Shown one piece after another: positions 62,801 to 64,000 of a DNA stretch of 64,000 bases. The stretch comes from Abelmoschus esculentus (Eukaryota; Streptophyta; Magnoliopsida; Malvales; Malvaceae), in contig JAUCBN010000018.1 of NCBI GenBank assembly GCA_035048815.1, forward strand, positions 15,891,001 to 15,955,000. The letters are read 5' to 3'. The translations under genes and the position numbers were made by a program. Every line of letters begins with the position of its first letter. Within the stretch, counting starts at the first letter, position 1. The notes under the pieces were generated by a model. That model did not search any database. It had not been told where the DNA came from and was given only the letters and a program-made list of their open reading frames with translations.

Positions 62801-63361
62801 AATACTCAAGGAATCTCCAGATCTCTTACCTGAGAGGCAGCCGGATGTTATATTGATGAAGATTATTACATCATCTATGATGTTATATTGATCCCTTCTC
62901 AAGGGTGGTAATTGTGTAGCAATGATCTGGTCTAAAGACCAAGTAAATCTTTCATGAAATGTAATTAATAAAACCCAACTTATTTCACTGGTTGTATCTT
63001 TTGAGTTTGCTATGGTGATTGGAGAACACGAGCATCATTGTTGGCGGAGGCATGGCAAAGATCCATACCAACAATGATGTTGATGACCACCAGAAAACAT
63101 AGCGTTCCAAAGGCAAGATTCACAATGAAACAGTAAAGTGAAAGAATGAGAAAAATCACAAGAAAATACCTTGTAGAGTTTGAGACGGGTTTTGTTTCTT
63201 CCTCTCCCAGCAGCGGAAATGGTAAAAAATGGCTGATCAAGGGAGGAGAGGATCGGTGGAGAGGGACGGTGGAGGCGGCAAAAGACATGAAAGGGAAAAG
63301 AGGGAAGAGGGGGTGAGAGAGGGAGGGGAGAGGAGAGGAGAGAAAAAACAATATCCTCTTC
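59840..63361 (-). other. LINE C full 5' leader with repeated two-hairpin modules
   Basis: Most complete leader (3.5 kb). Modules pairing an ACACC..GGTGT stem with a CCCT..AGGG-type stem lie at 59885-59924, 60473-60511, 61201-61240, 61385-61425 and 62868-62905, with a partial one at 60408-60450. Donor-like sites on the minus strand lie near 63168 (CTACAAG/GTATTTT), 62829 (CTCAG/GTAAGAG), 62171 (CCAG/GTTAGC), 61588 (GACAG/GTAAATT) and 60620 (ACTCG/GTAAGAC). I find no ORF1 with DUF4283 or CCHC knuckle. It would act as promoter and transcribed leader of the element. Confidence 0.6.
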
Positions 63362-63377
63362 AATCCGTTCGAATTTT
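63362..63377. repeat. Right target-site duplication of LINE C
   Basis: AATCCGTTCGAATTTT followed by AACCGTG of the satellite. It pairs with 56508-56523. Confidence 0.85.
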
Positions 63378-63800
63378 AACCGTGTAAAAAGCTGAAAGTT
63401 TTAGATTAATCTGTATAATTTTGTTCAAAAGCCATAATTAACTATTTGAACTCATAAAATTTGGTTTAATAACATTTGGTTGTCGTTTTGTTGCGATTAA
63501 AATGTGCTTGCTAATTAACTATCTGTTTAATTTTGTTCAAAAGCCCATAATTAACTATTTGAACTCTTAAAATTTTATTTAATAACATTTGGTTGTCGTT
63601 TTGTTGGGATTAAGAAGTGTTTGTCTAAATGAGATTTATGGAGAATCTGTTCAAATTTTAACAGAGTAAAAAGCTGAAAATTTTAGTTTAATCTGTATAT
63701 TTTTGTCCAAAAGTCCTTGATTAACTATTTGAACTCATAAAATTTAATTAAGTAACATTTGGTTATCGTTTTATTGGGATTAAAACGTGCTTGCCTAAAT
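63378..63800. repeat. Short AT-rich satellite remnant next to LINE C
   Basis: Almost identical to 2648-3073, including the internal monomer deletion near 63508 and the stop at 'taaatggg'. Confidence 0.88.
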
Positions 63801-64000
63801 GGGCGTATACCGTGATGGACGACCCCTCTCTTTGAGCATATTTCGCGGTGAATGGCCCTTTTCTTCTAGTGCATGGCATAATGAATGGTCCCTCTTTTTG
63901 AGCACTTGTCGTGATGGACGACCCCTCTTTAAGCATATGTTGCGATGAACAACCCCTCTTTTCGAGTGCATGTCATAATGAACGGTCTCTCTCTTTGAGC
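63801..64000. repeat. 33 bp / 99 bp tandem array (continues beyond the window)
   Basis: Starts exactly as at 3074 ('cgtataccgtgatggacg') and runs off the end of the window. Confidence 0.9.

Larger units (their letters stand above)
56524..63361 (-). mobile_element. LINE copy C (6.8 kb, with target-site duplication)
   Basis: Duplicate of LINE B in the second block. It keeps the whole leader (59840-63361, including the 1.13 kb missing in B). It has lost about 1.09 kb between the endonuclease and RT: near 58993 the sequence jumps from 'ctcgtcagta' (RT) to 'gttaaaaaggaatc' (end of endonuclease). Domain order on the minus strand is leader, extension, endonuclease, (deletion) RT, connection, zf-RVT, RNase H-like remnant, 3' UTR. 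Stops and frameshifts are present throughout, and the RT motif C reads FVDD. The insertion is bounded by the 16 bp duplication. Confidence 0.92.

Overview
This window is repeat-dense plant heterochromatin with no intact host gene that I can support. A land plant, probably a eudicot, is suggested by three things: a Ty3/gypsy gag-protease remnant of plant type, an L1-type LINE whose polyprotein ends in the plant zf-RVT plus RNase H-like (RVT_3) arrangement, and long AT-rich satellite arrays with a ~170 bp monomer. I cannot name the species. The satellite looks pericentromeric or centromeric in style, but nothing in the sequence proves centromere function.

Layout: 1-2631 is the 5' leader of a minus-strand LINE (copy D). 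2632-3073 is a short satellite remnant and 3074-6214 is an array of 33 bp subunits (99 bp trimers). 6429-28079 is about 19 kb of 170 bp satellite, interrupted by a 5'-truncated LINE (copy A, 13021-15389). 28080-29240 is an RT fragment of the same LINE family (copy E). It is fused to a minus-strand gypsy element (29241-34165) that keeps gag and protease but has lost RT, RNase H and integrase. From 34166 to the end come two copies of a ~20 kb block: LTR, 33 bp array, second LTR, array, LINE (B or C), satellite remnant, array. The second copy starts near 51915 and runs off the window. Copy D at the left edge belongs to a third block of the same family.

The strongest biological signal is how the repeats relate to each other. 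The LINE copies entered the satellite exactly after the same TTCGAATTTT in the monomer, next to AA. B and C show a 16 bp target-site duplication, and this happened in at least two independent events (A, and the ancestor of B/C/D). The 33 bp array meets the satellite at one monomer phase on both sides of the LINE islands. The satellite is organised as 511 bp trimers on one side of LINE A and as a longer 14-monomer (2387 bp) period on the other. The LINE has a long non-coding-looking 5' leader with repeated two-hairpin modules and several strong splice-donor-like sites. I found no recognisable ORF1 in it.

The many long repetitive ORFs of the 33 bp arrays arise because 33 is divisible by 3 and the unit has no stop codon in any minus-strand frame. 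I do not treat them as genes. All retroelement reading frames here are broken by stops, frameshifts or deletions.
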